A stretch of 64,000 nucleotides of DNA from Streptomyces sp. NBC_01549 (GCF_026339955.1 NZ_JAPEPW010000001.1:1860001-1924000); one strand, 5' to 3'; shown: positions 43,208 through 52,563, counted from the stretch's first letter. Notes: generated by a model from the sequence alone, not told the origin. Translations and numbers: made by a program.

Positions 43208-43330
43208 GCCGGTTTCCCCCCAGTGGTGTTTCGGTTCGGCCGCGCCGAATACACCACAGGGGTAAGGAAGTTGGCCAGGGAATCGGCCGAACCGGCGCGC
43301 CGCCTGCCTCCAACGGCCCGACGCCGGCTG

Positions 43331-44143
43331 TCAGCCGTGGTCCCTGACGGGCGCCGGGACCGGCTCACCGGGCGGGCCCGGGCCGCGCAGGGCCTTCTCG
43401 TTCTGCATCCGGGTCAGCCGCAGGACGACGAGGACGGCGAGGACGGCGGCCACGAGGCCGGTGACTTCCGCGAACAACACGTCGCTCGCGGCGACGTAGA
43501 GCTCCACGACAGTCTCGGCCTCGCGGTAGCTGACGAACCCGGCCCGGCCGACGACCAGCGTGATGATCCACATCGCCCACCAGGCGTTGACGAGCCCATG
43601 CGAGGTGCGGGAGCCGGCGGGGCAGCTCGCGTCCCAGGTGTTCAGCATGATCCGGCGCGGGAACCAGAGGTTCACCAGCGGCACGAACCAGCCCCAGCCC
43701 GTCCAGGCGCGCCCCATTTCCTGCCCGAACGGGTCGAACACCTCGGCGTTGATCCGCACCCGGTAGAACCAGACGAGGTAGACGACGACCGTGGCGGCCA
43801 GGGAGACCAGTTGCACGACGCCGACCGCGGCCATGACCGAGTCCGCGTGAACCGCGTCCCGCTGGAGCGCCTCGCCGACCCCGCCGTCCAGGATGGTGCC
43901 CGTGACGTCGTACACCCTGACGCCCGCCCAGATCGCGAAGAGATCCACGGCGACGACCACGCCGAGCAGCACCGCGACCGCTCGCCCGAGGCCGACCGGC
44001 GAGGCCGGCCAGGCATTCCCGTGCGGCGGGGGCAGAGTGCCCACCGGCATGGGTGCGGGGGCGGGTGCGGGCGCCTCGGCGCACACGGAACACAGCCCGC
44101 CGGGCATCGACGCGGCGAATTGCCGGCAGCGCTGACAGATCAA
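43331..44143 (-). CDS. DUF4328 membrane protein with zinc ribbon
   Basis: This 270-residue protein has an N-terminal zinc ribbon (ICQRCRQFAA and GLCSVCAE, two CxxC pairs), a Pro/Ala linker and four membrane segments (VAVLLGVVVAVDLFAIWAGV, VVQLVSLAATVVVYLVWFY, GWFVPLVNLWFPRRIM, and VTGLVAAVLAVLVVL). YRVRINAEVF and WFVPLVNLWFPRRIMLN are the DUF4328 marks. The start is set at the TTG at 44143, because no ATG or GTG fits before the zinc ribbon; GGGGG lies 4 bases upstream. The function of the family is unknown. Confidence 0.8.
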   Translation of the reverse strand: MICQRCRQFAASMPGGLCSVCAEAPAPAPAPMPVGTLPPPHGNAWPASPVGLGRAVAVLLGVVVAVDLFAIWAGVRVYDVTGTILDGGVGEALQRDAVHADSVMAAVGVVQLVSLAATVVVYLVWFYRVRINAEVFDPFGQEMGRAWTGWGWFVPLVNLWFPRRIMLNTWDASCPAGSRTSHGLVNAWWAMWIITLVVGRAGFVSYREAETVVELYVAASDVLFAEVTGLVAAVLAVLVVLRLTRMQNEKALRGPGPPGEPVPAPVRDHG

Positions 44144-44285
44144 AGGAACCCCCGGATCACCTGCACAAGAAACCGGGCGCGCCCCCTCCCCAGGAGCACA
44201 CCCGCCACACACGTACGTGGAGCACGCGGAACATACGGTTCACCGCACCCGTACGTCCAGTCGATTCGGGTTCGACCCGGACGGC

Positions 44286-45908
44286 TCAACCCAGCCGGTT
44301 CGCCAGGCTCTTGAAGTCCGTCCAGGACAGCGTGGGCCGGCCCGGATCCCACAGCTTCTGGATCGTGGCGCGCAGCGGCATCCTGATCCCCGCCGCCACC
44401 TGGTCCTGGGTCTGCGCGTTCGCGAGGTCGGACCAGACGGCGAAGCTCCCGCCGAGGATCTGGCCGTCGTACTTCGCGGGGACCGGGGTGGTGCCGCGCA
44501 GGACGAGCGGGGTCCACTGCTCGTAGATGCGCTGCCCGGTCGGGTAGACGAAGGTCTGCGGCTCACCGAGGACGTAGTAGAGGTACTCGTCGTTGTAGTT
44601 GATGAGCTCCCGGCCCGCGCTCAGGTACTCGACGGGGGGGCGCGCGCCGAGCTCCTTGCCGGTCCAGTACGCGACCTCCAGGCTCTTGTCCGCCTGGACC
44701 GTGCCGCCGCGGAAGAACCCGTCGTTCCAGGCCCGCAGGGTCCGGTCGTGTCCGCGCATCACCTGGGCGCGGTCGTTGAGCCAGCCGGTGGTGAGGTCCG
44801 CGACGGTGGCGCTGGGGCCGTAGGCCTGCTTGGCGGCGGCGGCCAGCTGCGGGAAGGAGGTCGACGGGCTGGCCACGGTCAGCGCCTGGTACTCGTCGCC
44901 GCCGAGGTGCCAGTACGGGCCGGGGAAGAGACCGGCGTACTCGTTCAACAGGTCGTCGACGATGGCCGCCGCGGCGGGTTTGGAGATGTCGACGGTGCCG
45001 CGCGGGGCGGTTCCCGAGGCGCTGCGCAGCTGGAGGTCGGGGTGGGCGGCGATCACGGCGCCGAGGTGGCCCGGCGAGTCGATCTCGGGGACGACGTGGA
45101 TATGGCGGCTCTCCGCGAGGGCGACGATGTTGCGGACGTCCGTCTTGCTGAGGTGGTCCTTCGACACGATCTCCGGGTGCGTGTCCGACTGGATGCGGAA
45201 GCCCTGGTCGTCGGAGAAGTGCAGACCCAGCTCGTTGTACTTCAGATCGCCCAGTTCCCGGATCCGGTCCTCTATCCAGGCCGCGGAGTAGGGCTTGCGC
45301 GCGATGTCGATCATGAACCCGCGGCGCGGCTTGGCGGGCTGGTCGCGCACGACGCCTTCGGGCGCCGTACCGCCGCCGTGCACCTCCTGCTTGAGGGTGC
45401 GGGTGCCGTAGAAGACGCCCGCCTCGCCGGGCGCGGAGATGGTGACCCGGCGGTTCTTGACGGTCAGTGTGTACGACTCCGGGTCGGCGTTCGTGGTGTT
45501 CAGACCGAGTTCGACATCCCCGTCCTTGGGCGCCGTCTGTCCGGCGTACGACAGTTTCAGCTCGCCGGCGAGCAGCTTCCCCTCGTCGGCGAGGCCCGCG
45601 TCGTCGACGACCACGCGGGCTCCCGCGGCGGGACGCCAGCCGGGGCCACGCGCCGGGGTGTGCTCACGTACGGCGGGGATGGTGCGAGGGGTCTGGGAGA
45701 GGGGGTACGTCCGGGTCGGCGTGGGGGACGGTGCGGCCCCGGTCCGGCCCGGGGTGACGCTCGCCCCGGTCGGCGTGCCCGCGTCGGCGGACGGCCACAG
45801 CGCGACGGTCGCCACCACGGCACCCGTCACCGCCGCCACGCCGACCGCTATGAGTACCGGCCGCTTCCCGTCCCGCACCGGCGCCCGTCGTCGCCTGCCC
45901 GTGCTCAC
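44286..45908 (-). CDS. Secreted or anchored beta-N-acetylhexosaminidase, GH20
   Basis: This 540-residue protein uses the GTG at 45908 (then STGRRRRAPVRDG), with GAAGGG 9 bases upstream. A basic stretch and one membrane span (RPVLIAVGVAAVTGAVVATVALW) form a signal anchor, followed by a Thr/Pro linker. A GH20b-type domain precedes the GH20 barrel (RRGFMIDIARKPYSAAWIEDRI). The catalytic Asp-Glu pair is in WHLGGDEYQA, and substrate-site segments include NELGLHFSDDQGFRI and VVPEIDSPGHLGAV. It would release terminal GlcNAc from chitin fragments or wall glycans outside the cell. Confidence 0.93.
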   Translation of the reverse strand: MSTGRRRRAPVRDGKRPVLIAVGVAAVTGAVVATVALWPSADAGTPTGASVTPGRTGAAPSPTPTRTYPLSQTPRTIPAVREHTPARGPGWRPAAGARVVVDDAGLADEGKLLAGELKLSYAGQTAPKDGDVELGLNTTNADPESYTLTVKNRRVTISAPGEAGVFYGTRTLKQEVHGGGTAPEGVVRDQPAKPRRGFMIDIARKPYSAAWIEDRIRELGDLKYNELGLHFSDDQGFRIQSDTHPEIVSKDHLSKTDVRNIVALAESRHIHVVPEIDSPGHLGAVIAAHPDLQLRSASGTAPRGTVDISKPAAAAIVDDLLNEYAGLFPGPYWHLGGDEYQALTVASPSTSFPQLAAAAKQAYGPSATVADLTTGWLNDRAQVMRGHDRTLRAWNDGFFRGGTVQADKSLEVAYWTGKELGARPPVEYLSAGRELINYNDEYLYYVLGEPQTFVYPTGQRIYEQWTPLVLRGTTPVPAKYDGQILGGSFAVWSDLANAQTQDQVAAGIRMPLRATIQKLWDPGRPTLSWTDFKSLANRLG

Positions 45909-46265
45909 CGCACCACGCCCTTCGCTCGGGTAATCGAGGCCCACGCCCTGACGTACGCATCGAGTGCCTCGTACACCTCACGTCGTACACCCCCGGATGT
46001 TCCACGGTCCCCCTCTCCACGTCACCCGTCCACCGCAGGTTCCGAAACTCTCCCGTCCGGGTGAAATTCGGGCATCCGTCGGGCAGGTCCCGTCAATCGT
46101 CGATAATGTGGCGGCACAACTCTCACTTCTTCCCCCGCCTCACCACACGTGACGTTCACAGGACGTCACGGCATCCCGTCGACATCCCACCGCCGAGGAC
46201 CCACGCTGCCTTCGCACCGTCTTCCACGCCTCCCCGGCCAGGTCGCCCTACCCGAGCAGAAGAGC
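45909..46265. promoter_or_regulatory. Divergent promoter region, GH20 and OHCU-like genes
   Basis: About 355 bp. A GATAAT hexamer at 46102-46107 is a possible -10 element for the plus-strand gene. No binding-site repeat, such as a DasR-like site for GlcNAc control, was recognised. Confidence 0.35.
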
Positions 46266-46778
46266 GTGCCGTCGTCCCCGGCGCGCCTGGAGCCGTTTAA
46301 CTCCGCGCCCGCCGACTCCGCCGTGCGCGCGCTCCTGACCTGCTGCCACAGCCTGCGCTGGGCCCACCGGCTGGCCGACCACCGGCCCTATCCTGACCTG
46401 GACGCCCTCCTCGCCGCGGCCGACGAGGCGGTGTACGACCTCACCCCGGCCGACCTCGCCGAGGCCCTCGCCGGCGAGTCCCTCACGCCGCTCCCGGACG
46501 GCGCGTACTCCGCCGCCCACACGGCCCTGAGCGCGGCTCACGCGGCCTACGAAAGCCGGTTCGGACACGTGTTCGTCATCTGCGTGGACGACTCCTCCCC
46601 GGACGAGGCCCTGGACCAGGTGCTCGCCGGAATCCGGTCACGACTGACGCACGATCCCGAAGAGGAACGGCTCATCACGTCGGAGGAGCTGCGCCGCCTG
46701 GCCAGGGGCCGCCTGACACGCCTTCTCGGGGAACCGGGTCCCCGACCCGCCCGGAATAGCCCGAACGTGCCTGATTGA
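46266..46778 (+). CDS. OHCU decarboxylase-like protein
   Basis: This 170-residue helical protein resembles 2-oxo-4-hydroxy-4-carboxy-5-ureidoimidazoline decarboxylases of urate breakdown: ALLTCCHSLRWAHRLADHRP, then LLAAADEAVYDLTPADLAEAL, YESRFGHVFVICVDD and EERLITSEELRRLARGRL. The catalytic HPxLG segment that normally follows the second block is missing; the chain passes straight from LAGESLTPLPDGAYS to the next helix. Activity is therefore doubtful. The GTG at 46266 is the best start, though its ribosome site is weak; longer readings upstream look non-coding. No uricase or transthyretin-like gene is nearby. Confidence 0.7.
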   Translation: MPSSPARLEPFNSAPADSAVRALLTCCHSLRWAHRLADHRPYPDLDALLAAADEAVYDLTPADLAEALAGESLTPLPDGAYSAAHTALSAAHAAYESRFGHVFVICVDDSSPDEALDQVLAGIRSRLTHDPEEERLITSEELRRLARGRLTRLLGEPGPRPARNSPNVPD

Positions 46779-46924
46779 TTGCCAGTTTGATCACATAGAT
46801 AGGGCCGCTGTAAACGTTCCGACAACTCGTCGCTACGATGGCCAGGGCCGGTGGACCGTACCCGGCCGGGCCGACCGACACAGAAGCCGGCAGGCCCCAA
46901 TCCCCGCTCCCGGAGGGTTCTTCC
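46779..46924 (+). promoter_or_regulatory. Promoter region of sdhCDAB
   Basis: The 146-bp gap before sdhC has an unusually AT-rich patch, TTGATTGCCAGTTTGATCAC (46776-46795) followed by ATAGATAGGG, which fits a promoter for the housekeeping sigma factor. The exact -10 cannot be fixed by eye. Confidence 0.45.
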
Positions 46925-47305
46925 GTGCCGGCTGGAACGCTGTACCGCGGCCGGGAAGGAATGTGGTCCTGGGTGGCTCATCGAGTCACCGGCGTCCTCA
47001 TCTTCTTCTTCCTGTTCGTACACGTGCTGGACACCGCTCTCGTCCGTGTCTCCCCCGAGGACTACGACAAGGTCGTGTCCACGTACAAGACGCCGATCGT
47101 CGCGCTACTGGAGTACGGCCTCGTCGCCGCCATCCTCTTCCACGCGCTCAACGGCCTGCGTGTCATCGCCGTCGACTTCTGGTCGAAGGGCCCGCGCTAC
47201 CAGAAGCAGATGCTCTGGTCCGTCGTCGGTATCTGGGTCGTGCTGATGGCCGGGGCCCTGTACCCGGTCCTCGGTCACGCATTCCGCGAAGTCTTCGGGA
47301 GCTGA
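46925..47305 (+). CDS. sdhC: Succinate dehydrogenase cytochrome b subunit
   Basis: This 126-residue membrane anchor of complex II starts at the GTG at 46925, with GGAGGG 7 bases upstream. It has three membrane spans: the first follows the conserved WVAHRVTG and contains GVLIFFFLFVHVLDTALV with a His suited to ligate heme b; the next are IVALLEYGLVAAILFHALNG and MLWSVVGIWVVLMAGALYPVLG. The segment HALNGLRVIAVDFW is typical. It is the first gene of sdhCDAB and donates electrons to menaquinone together with SdhD. Confidence 0.95.
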   Translation: MPAGTLYRGREGMWSWVAHRVTGVLIFFFLFVHVLDTALVRVSPEDYDKVVSTYKTPIVALLEYGLVAAILFHALNGLRVIAVDFWSKGPRYQKQMLWSVVGIWVVLMAGALYPVLGHAFREVFGS

Positions 47306-47310
47306 CGCAG

Positions 47311-47802
47311 ATGTCCACTACTGAGACCGCCGCTTCCGGTATCGGCCCCGTCGAGGGCGCGGGAGAGTTCTCCGCGTACAGCGTCGACAACCCGGCGCCG
47401 CTCATCGAGGCCCCGCGCAAGCGCACCAAGAAGACCCCGAAGTCCACCCGCGGCAACTTCGAGATGTACGGCTGGCTCTTCATGCGCCTGTCCGGCATCG
47501 TCCTGGTCGTCCTGGTCATCGGCCACCTGCTCATCCAGCTCGTCCTCGACGGCGGTGTCTCCAAGGTCGGCTTCGCGTTCGTCGCGGGTCGCTGGGCGTC
47601 CCCGTGGTGGCAGGCCTGGGACCTCGCGATGCTGTGGCTCGCGATGCTGCACGGCGCGAACGGGCTGCGCACGGTCATCAACGACTACGCGGAGCGCGCG
47701 AACACCCGCCTGTGGCTCAAGGGCCTGCTCTACACCGCCACGGTGTTCACCATCCTGCTGGGCACGCTGGTGATCTTCACCTTCGACCCGAACATCCGCT
47801 AG
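47311..47802 (+). CDS. sdhD: Succinate dehydrogenase hydrophobic membrane anchor subunit
   Basis: This 163-residue second anchor has a hydrophilic N-terminus of about 55 residues (KRTKKTPKSTRGNFEM) and three spans: LFMRLSGIVLVVLVIGHLLIQLV with the heme-type His, WDLAMLWLAMLHGANGLRTV, and GLLYTATVFTILLGTLVIF. It begins 5 bp after the sdhC stop and is cotranscribed. A 24-bp gap leads to sdhA. Confidence 0.94.
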   Translation: MSTTETAASGIGPVEGAGEFSAYSVDNPAPLIEAPRKRTKKTPKSTRGNFEMYGWLFMRLSGIVLVVLVIGHLLIQLVLDGGVSKVGFAFVAGRWASPWWQAWDLAMLWLAMLHGANGLRTVINDYAERANTRLWLKGLLYTATVFTILLGTLVIFTFDPNIR

Positions 47803-47826
47803 GCACGGGGCTGAGGTAACCGACTC

Positions 47827-49581
47827 ATGCAGATCCACAAGTACGACACCGTCATCGTGGGCGCCGGCGGCGCCGGCATGCGCGCCGCCATCGAGGCGAC
47901 GAAGCGCAGCCGCACCGCCGTGCTGACGAAGCTCTACCCCACCCGCTCCCACACGGGCGCGGCGCAGGGCGGCATGGCCGCCGCGCTGGCCAACGTGGAG
48001 GAGGACAACTGGGAGTGGCACACCTTCGACACGGTCAAGGGCGGTGACTACCTGGTCGACCAGGACGCCGCCGAGATCCTGGCGAAGGAGGCCATCGACT
48101 CGGTCCTCGACCTGGAGAAGATGGGCCTTCCCTTCAACCGGACGCCCGAGGGCAGGATCGACCAGCGCCGCTTCGGTGGTCACTCCCGCAACCACGGCGA
48201 GGCCCCGGTCCGCCGGTCCTGCTACGCCGCGGACCGCACCGGCCACATGATCCTCCAGACGCTGTACCAGAACTGCGTCAAGGAGGGCGTGGAGTTCTTC
48301 AACGAGTTCTACGTCCTCGACCAGCTGATCACCGAGGTCGACGGCGTCAAGCGGTCCGCCGGTGTGGTCGCCTACGAGCTGGCGACCGGCGAGATCCACG
48401 TCTTCCAGGCGAAGTCCGTGATCTACGCGTCCGGCGGCACCGGCAAGTTCTTCAAGGTGACGTCCAACGCGCACACCCTGACGGGTGACGGCCAGGCGGC
48501 CGTCTACCGCCGTGGGCTGCCGCTGGAGGACATGGAGTTCTTCCAGTTCCACCCGACCGGCATCTGGCGCATGGGCATCCTGCTGACGGAGGGCGCCCGC
48601 GGTGAGGGCGGCATCCTCCGCAACAAGGACGGCGAGCGCTTCATGGAGAAGTACGCGCCGGTCATGAAGGACCTCGCGTCCCGTGACGTCGTCTCGCGCT
48701 CCATCTACACGGAGATCCGTGAGGGCCGCGGCTGCGGTCCCGAGGGCGACCACGTCTACCTCGACCTCACGCACCTCCCGCCGGAGCAGCTCGACGCCAA
48801 GCTCCCGGACATCACGGAGTTCGCGCGCACCTACCTCGGCATCGAGCCCTACACGGACCCGATCCCGATCCAGCCCACCGCGCACTACGCCATGGGCGGC
48901 ATCCCGACGAACGTCCAGGGCGAGGTGCTCAGCGACAACACGACCGTCGTCCCGGGCCTGTACGCCGCCGGTGAGGTCGCCTGTGTGTCCGTGCACGGCG
49001 CCAACCGCCTCGGCACCAACTCGCTCCTGGACATCAACGTGTTCGGGCGCCGCGCCGGCATCGCCGCCGCCGAGTACTCCGCGAAGGCCGACTACGTCGA
49101 GCTGCCCGAGAACCCGGCCTCCCAGGTCGTCTCGCAGGTCGAGCACCTGCGCAACTCCACGGGCACGGAGCGGGTCGCCGCGCTGCGCCTGGAGCTGCAG
49201 GAGTGCATGGACGCCAACGTGATGGTGTTCCGCACGGAGCAGACGATCAAGACGGCGGTCGAGAAGATCGCCGAGCTGCGCGAGCGCTACCGGAACGTCT
49301 CGATCCAGGACAAGGGCAAGCGGTTCAACACGGACCTGCTCGAGGCCATCGAGCTGGGCAACCTGCTCGACCTGGCCGAGGTCATGGCCGTCTCCGCGCT
49401 CGCCCGCAAGGAGTCCCGCGGCGGTCACTACCGCGAGGACTACCCGAACCGAGACGACGTCAACTTCATGCGCCACACCATGGCGTACCGCGAGGTCGGC
49501 GACGACGGCACCGAGTCCATCCGTCTCGACTACAAGCCGGTCGTCCAGACCCGCTACCAGCCGATGGAGCGTAAGTACTGA
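47827..49581 (+). CDS. sdhA: Succinate dehydrogenase flavoprotein subunit
   Basis: This 584-residue catalytic subunit oxidises succinate to fumarate. The FAD motif is [16 protein letters not shown] (residues 9-24). His42 in [11 protein letters not shown] is the site of covalent FAD linkage. [23 protein letters not shown] and the capping-domain segment [15 protein letters not shown] are conserved, and the C-terminal helical domain has [14 protein letters not shown]. The length equals that of close relatives. Its TGA overlaps the ATG of sdhB. Confidence 0.97.
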   Translation: MQIHKYDTVIVGAGGAGMRAAIEATKRSRTAVLTKLYPTRSHTGAAQGGMAAALANVEEDNWEWHTFDTVKGGDYLVDQDAAEILAKEAIDSVLDLEKMGLPFNRTPEGRIDQRRFGGHSRNHGEAPVRRSCYAADRTGHMILQTLYQNCVKEGVEFFNEFYVLDQLITEVDGVKRSAGVVAYELATGEIHVFQAKSVIYASGGTGKFFKVTSNAHTLTGDGQAAVYRRGLPLEDMEFFQFHPTGIWRMGILLTEGARGEGGILRNKDGERFMEKYAPVMKDLASRDVVSRSIYTEIREGRGCGPEGDHVYLDLTHLPPEQLDAKLPDITEFARTYLGIEPYTDPIPIQPTAHYAMGGIPTNVQGEVLSDNTTVVPGLYAAGEVACVSVHGANRLGTNSLLDINVFGRRAGIAAAEYSAKADYVELPENPASQVVSQVEHLRNSTGTERVAALRLELQECMDANVMVFRTEQTIKTAVEKIAELRERYRNVSIQDKGKRFNTDLLEAIELGNLLDLAEVMAVSALARKESRGGHYREDYPNRDDVNFMRHTMAYREVGDDGTESIRLDYKPVVQTRYQPMERKY

Positions 49582-50360
49582 TGGCTACCCCGACCCTCGA
49601 CAAGGCGGACAGCGCCGGCCAGCCCGAGGCGGGCTTCGCCGACTCGCCGTACATCACCGCCACCTTCCGCATCCGCCGCTTCAACCCCGAGGTCTCGGCG
49701 GACGCGGTCTGGGAAGACTTCCAGCTGGAGATCGACCCTAAGGAGCGCGTCCTCGACGCCCTCCACAAGATCAAGTGGGACCAGGACGGATCCCTCACCT
49801 TCCGTCGCTCCTGCGCGCACGGCATCTGCGGCTCGGACGCCATGCGGATCAACGGCAAGAACCGCCTCGCCTGCAAGACGCTGATCAAGGACATCAACCC
49901 TGATAAGCCGATCACGATCGAGGCCATCAAGGGCCTGACGGTCCTCAAGGACCTGGTCGTCGACATGGACCCGTTCTTCCAGGCGTACCGCGACGTGATG
50001 CCCTTCCTGATCACGAAGGACACCAACGAGCCGACGCGCGAGCGACTGCAGTCCGCCGAGGACCGCGAGCGCTTCGACGACACCACGAAGTGCATCCTGT
50101 GCGCGGCGTGCACGTCGTCCTGCCCGGTCTTCTGGAACGATGGCCAGTACTTCGGCCCGGCGGCCATCGTGAACGCGCACCGCTTCATCTTCGACAGCCG
50201 TGACGAAGCGGGCGAGCAGCGCCTCGAGATCCTCAACGACAAGGACGGTGTGTGGCGTTGCCGCACGACGTTCAACTGCACGGACGCCTGCCCGCGCGGT
50301 ATCGAGGTCACGAAGGCGATCCAGGAAGTGAAGCGCGCACTGATCACCCGCCGCTTCTGA
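49581..50360 (+). CDS. sdhB: Succinate dehydrogenase iron-sulfur subunit
   Basis: This 259-residue subunit carries three iron-sulfur clusters between SdhA and the quinone. The [2Fe-2S] site is RRSCAHGICGSDAM with a later Cys in RLACKTL; the Asp in the third ligand place is also found in other SdhB proteins. The [4Fe-4S] site is CILCAACTSSCPV, and the [3Fe-4S] site includes FNCTDACPRGIEV. It starts at the ATG at 49581 inside TGATG. A strong terminator follows 33 bp after the stop, closing the operon. Confidence 0.97.
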   Translation: MATPTLDKADSAGQPEAGFADSPYITATFRIRRFNPEVSADAVWEDFQLEIDPKERVLDALHKIKWDQDGSLTFRRSCAHGICGSDAMRINGKNRLACKTLIKDINPDKPITIEAIKGLTVLKDLVVDMDPFFQAYRDVMPFLITKDTNEPTRERLQSAEDRERFDDTTKCILCAACTSSCPVFWNDGQYFGPAAIVNAHRFIFDSRDEAGEQRLEILNDKDGVWRCRTTFNCTDACPRGIEVTKAIQEVKRALITRRF

Positions 50361-50392
50361 CCTTCCGGCCGGCCTTCCGGTCGTACGGCGCC

Positions 50393-50427
50393 GTGGGCCC
50401 CGTTCCCCTTGTGGGAGCGGGGCCCAC
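50393..50427 (+). terminator. Terminator of sdhCDAB
   Basis: GTGGGCCCCG (50393-50402) pairs with CGGGGCCCAC (50418-50427), with further partial pairing of CCCC and GGG inside. It lies 33 bp beyond the sdhB stop. Confidence 0.85.
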
Positions 50428-50442
50428 AGTCGTTGGCGAACC

Positions 50443-50583
50443 GTGGCCCGCACGGTCGCGCACAACCTGGTGGCGTATCCGATCGTCTTCCCGACCGCGG
50501 TCCTGTACTTCGCCGCGGGCTACTGGAAGATCACCGTGAAGATACGGCAGGACGGCTTCGCATGTACTACATCACGGGACTGA
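50443..50583 (+). CDS. Possible small membrane protein
   Basis: A 46-codon frame from the GTG at 50443 reads VARTVAHNLVAYPIVFPTAV, then LYFAAGYWKITVKIRQDGF, with one hydrophobic helix. Coding bias is good, but there is no clear ribosome site and it starts just after the sdh terminator. Its end overlaps the next small frame. It may be a true small protein or part of a larger broken one. Confidence 0.35.
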   Translation: MARTVAHNLVAYPIVFPTAVLYFAAGYWKITVKIRQDGFACTTSRD

Positions 50584-50780
50584 TGGGCTTCGGGCTGATG
50601 ATCGGCGCGGACCGCAGCTGTCTGCGGGACGAGGACTACCGGTTCCTCAGAAAGCGTGCGGTCGGCGTCACTTCGCGCCTCGTCCAGCGGCTCCGCCCCG
50701 CCGGGACCGTCGGCGCCGAGCCCGCCAGGATCTCCGCGTTCGCCGTCCTCGCGCCTCGGGACGGGGCGGCCGATGCCTAG
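50562..50780 (+). CDS. Hypothetical small protein upstream of the M23 gene
   Basis: This 72-residue frame starts at the ATG at 50562 (MYYITGLMGFGLMIGADRSC) and has a basic second half (YRFLRKRAVGVTSRLVQRLR). Its stop overlaps the start of the M23 gene by 8 bp, which suggests coupling. It overlaps the end of the preceding small frame. No family was recognised. Confidence 0.45.
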   Translation: MYYITGLMGFGLMIGADRSCLRDEDYRFLRKRAVGVTSRLVQRLRPAGTVGAEPARISAFAVLAPRDGAADA

Positions 50781-51951
50781 GCACGACAGCACCGAAGCCG
50801 CCCGCGCCCTGGAGCGCTTCCTGCTGGCCGACCCCGGACAGTGGGGCGAGCTGGCGCCGCGCGTCGTCGACGCCGTGGGCGACCGGCGGCTGCACGAAGT
50901 GGTCGGGGCGACCCTCGCCCACGTGGGAGACCTGCGCTCGGTCACGGACAGCCCGGACGGGCTGGTGGTCCAGGGAACGGCGGGGCGGACCCTGGCCTTC
51001 GCCGCCGCGGACGCCGGCGGACGGCTCACCAACCTCCGCCTCGCCCCCGGCCCCTACCGGCCGCCCCGGCTGCGCGTCCCGGCCGAGGCCCGCGTCGCCG
51101 TGGGCTGGACCCTGTGGTGCGTGCTGTTGGCCGTGTGCGTCGCGGCGTGCTGGACCGCCTCGTCGGTGGCCGGCTGGTGCGGCGACGTCCTCATCGTCGC
51201 CGCCGCGTACCTCCTCACGGAGGGGCTCCTCACGCCCGCCCGGCTGCCCTGGCGGCTGCGCCGGGCCATGGAAGCGGGCGGGCCCGTGGCGCTCGTCTCC
51301 GCCTGGCGGCTGCCCTCGCTGCCCGCTGGTCACCTCGCTACGGAGCTCGTGACCGGTCTCGTCCTGCTGGGCGGCGTCGCCGGCTACCTGGGGTGGGCGC
51401 GACGCCACCGCTGGGGGGCCGAGCTGTCGGCGCCCCTGTGCTTCCCGCTGCGCGACGGCACCTGGCTCATCGCCCAGGGCGGCGGCCCCGGCCTGAACCA
51501 CCACGCGCCCCACCCCGAACAGCGCGGGGCGATCGACGTCATCGGCGTCGGCGCGCGCGGCGCCCGGCTGCGCTCCGGTGCCTCGCCGGACGCCTACCGG
51601 ATCTACGGCGCGAAGCTGTACGCCCCGTGCGACGGGGACGTGGTCTCCGCCGCCGACGACTACGCGGACCAGGTCCCCGGCACCATCCGCTACGAACCCC
51701 CCTACGGCAACCACGTGTTCATCGACACCGGCAGTGAACTCGTCAAACTCGCGCATCTGCGGCCGGGCACCGTGACCGTGGCCGCCGGTGACCGGGTGTG
51801 CGCTGGCCAACTCCTCGGCGAGGTCGGCAACTCGGGCAACACCACCGAGCCCCACCTGCACCTGCACGCCGAGCGCGACGGACTCGGCCTCGACCTCCGC
51901 TTCACCGGCATCACCGGAACGCCGCACCGAGGACGCACGCTGCGTACCTGA
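50773..51951 (+). CDS. Membrane-bound M23-type (LytM) peptidase-like protein
   Basis: This 392-residue protein starts at the ATG at 50773. The first 110 residues are soluble, followed by about four membrane segments (GWTLWCVLLAVCVAACWTASS, VLIVAAAYLLTEGLL, TGLVLLGGVAGYLGWA). The C-terminal half is an M23-like domain: NHHAPHPEQRGAIDVIGVGA has the first His and Asp, and HLHLHAERDGLG has the HxH motif. GNHVFIDTGSELVKLAHL and GEVGNSGNTTEPHLH are typical of LytM folds, so the zinc ligands look complete. An M23 domain attached to several spans at its N-terminus is less common than secreted forms. It may trim peptidoglycan. Confidence 0.8.
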   Translation: MPRHDSTEAARALERFLLADPGQWGELAPRVVDAVGDRRLHEVVGATLAHVGDLRSVTDSPDGLVVQGTAGRTLAFAAADAGGRLTNLRLAPGPYRPPRLRVPAEARVAVGWTLWCVLLAVCVAACWTASSVAGWCGDVLIVAAAYLLTEGLLTPARLPWRLRRAMEAGGPVALVSAWRLPSLPAGHLATELVTGLVLLGGVAGYLGWARRHRWGAELSAPLCFPLRDGTWLIAQGGGPGLNHHAPHPEQRGAIDVIGVGARGARLRSGASPDAYRIYGAKLYAPCDGDVVSAADDYADQVPGTIRYEPPYGNHVFIDTGSELVKLAHLRPGTVTVAAGDRVCAGQLLGEVGNSGNTTEPHLHLHAERDGLGLDLRFTGITGTPHRGRTLRT

Positions 51952-52071
51952 AGGGCCCCGGCGTGCACGGCATGTGCGGCTGTCACGCGGCGCGCTCGGC
52001 CTTGCACCACCTGGGGGACCCGCGCGGTCAGCCACCGGGCTCCCGGGGCGGTCCGTACCTAATCTGATGGC

Positions 52072-52485
52072 ATGTCAGATGATGTGTCGTACGAGCTGCT
52101 CGGTTTCGACAACGTACTGCTGCCCGTCGGGAACCTCGGCGCCGCGGTGGAGTTCTACGGGCGGGCCGGGATTCCGGTGGCCTTCCGGCTGGACGAGGCC
52201 GGGATCGCACTGCTCAAGGTGGGCAAGGAGACACCCGGGCTGCTGCTGCAGCTCGAGGAGGAACTCGGTCCGCGACCGCCGGCGTGGGCCTCGGCGCGGG
52301 TGTGGCTGGAGGTCCGGGACGCGCGGGCCACGGCCGACGCGCTGGCCTCGGCGGGCATCCAGCCGCTCGCCCCCGCCTTCCAGGTCGCCACCGGCTGGAC
52401 CGTCGAGGTCGCCGATCCCTGGGGCAACGTCATCGGCTTCACGGACTACGGCAAGCGGCCCGAGTTGGGCCGCCCCCAGGCGTGA
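52072..52485 (+). CDS. VOC (glyoxalase/dioxygenase) superfamily protein
   Basis: This 137-residue protein has two beta-alpha-beta-beta-beta repeats, opening MSDDVSYELLGFDNVLLPVG and closing VEVADPWGNVIGFTDYGKR, the common VOC end with the Glu/Asp metal-site region. AVEFYGRAGIPVAF is the first helix block. It could be a lyase, dioxygenase or binding protein; nothing in the sequence decides. A TTGAAC palindrome pair lies between it and the next gene, so it is probably not in that operon. Confidence 0.88.
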   Translation: MSDDVSYELLGFDNVLLPVGNLGAAVEFYGRAGIPVAFRLDEAGIALLKVGKETPGLLLQLEEELGPRPPAWASARVWLEVRDARATADALASAGIQPLAPAFQVATGWTVEVADPWGNVIGFTDYGKRPELGRPQA

Positions 52486-52518
52486 CCCCTCTCACTCCGC
52501 CCTTCACCCCACCCTGAC

Positions 52519-52532
52519 TTGAACATGTTCAA
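52519..52532. promoter_or_regulatory. Operator candidate TTGAACATGTTCAA
   Basis: Perfect 14-bp palindrome upstream of the membrane protein / DCC / TetR set. The second copy, with a different centre, is 45 bp further on. Confidence 0.7.
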
Positions 52533-52563
52533 AAGCAGGTCTAGATTCCTTCTCGACAGCGTT

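Noticed and set aside
47275..49476. A 733-codon minus-strand frame over sdhDA
   Set aside because: Pure antisense shadow of sdhA with no ribosome site and no motif.
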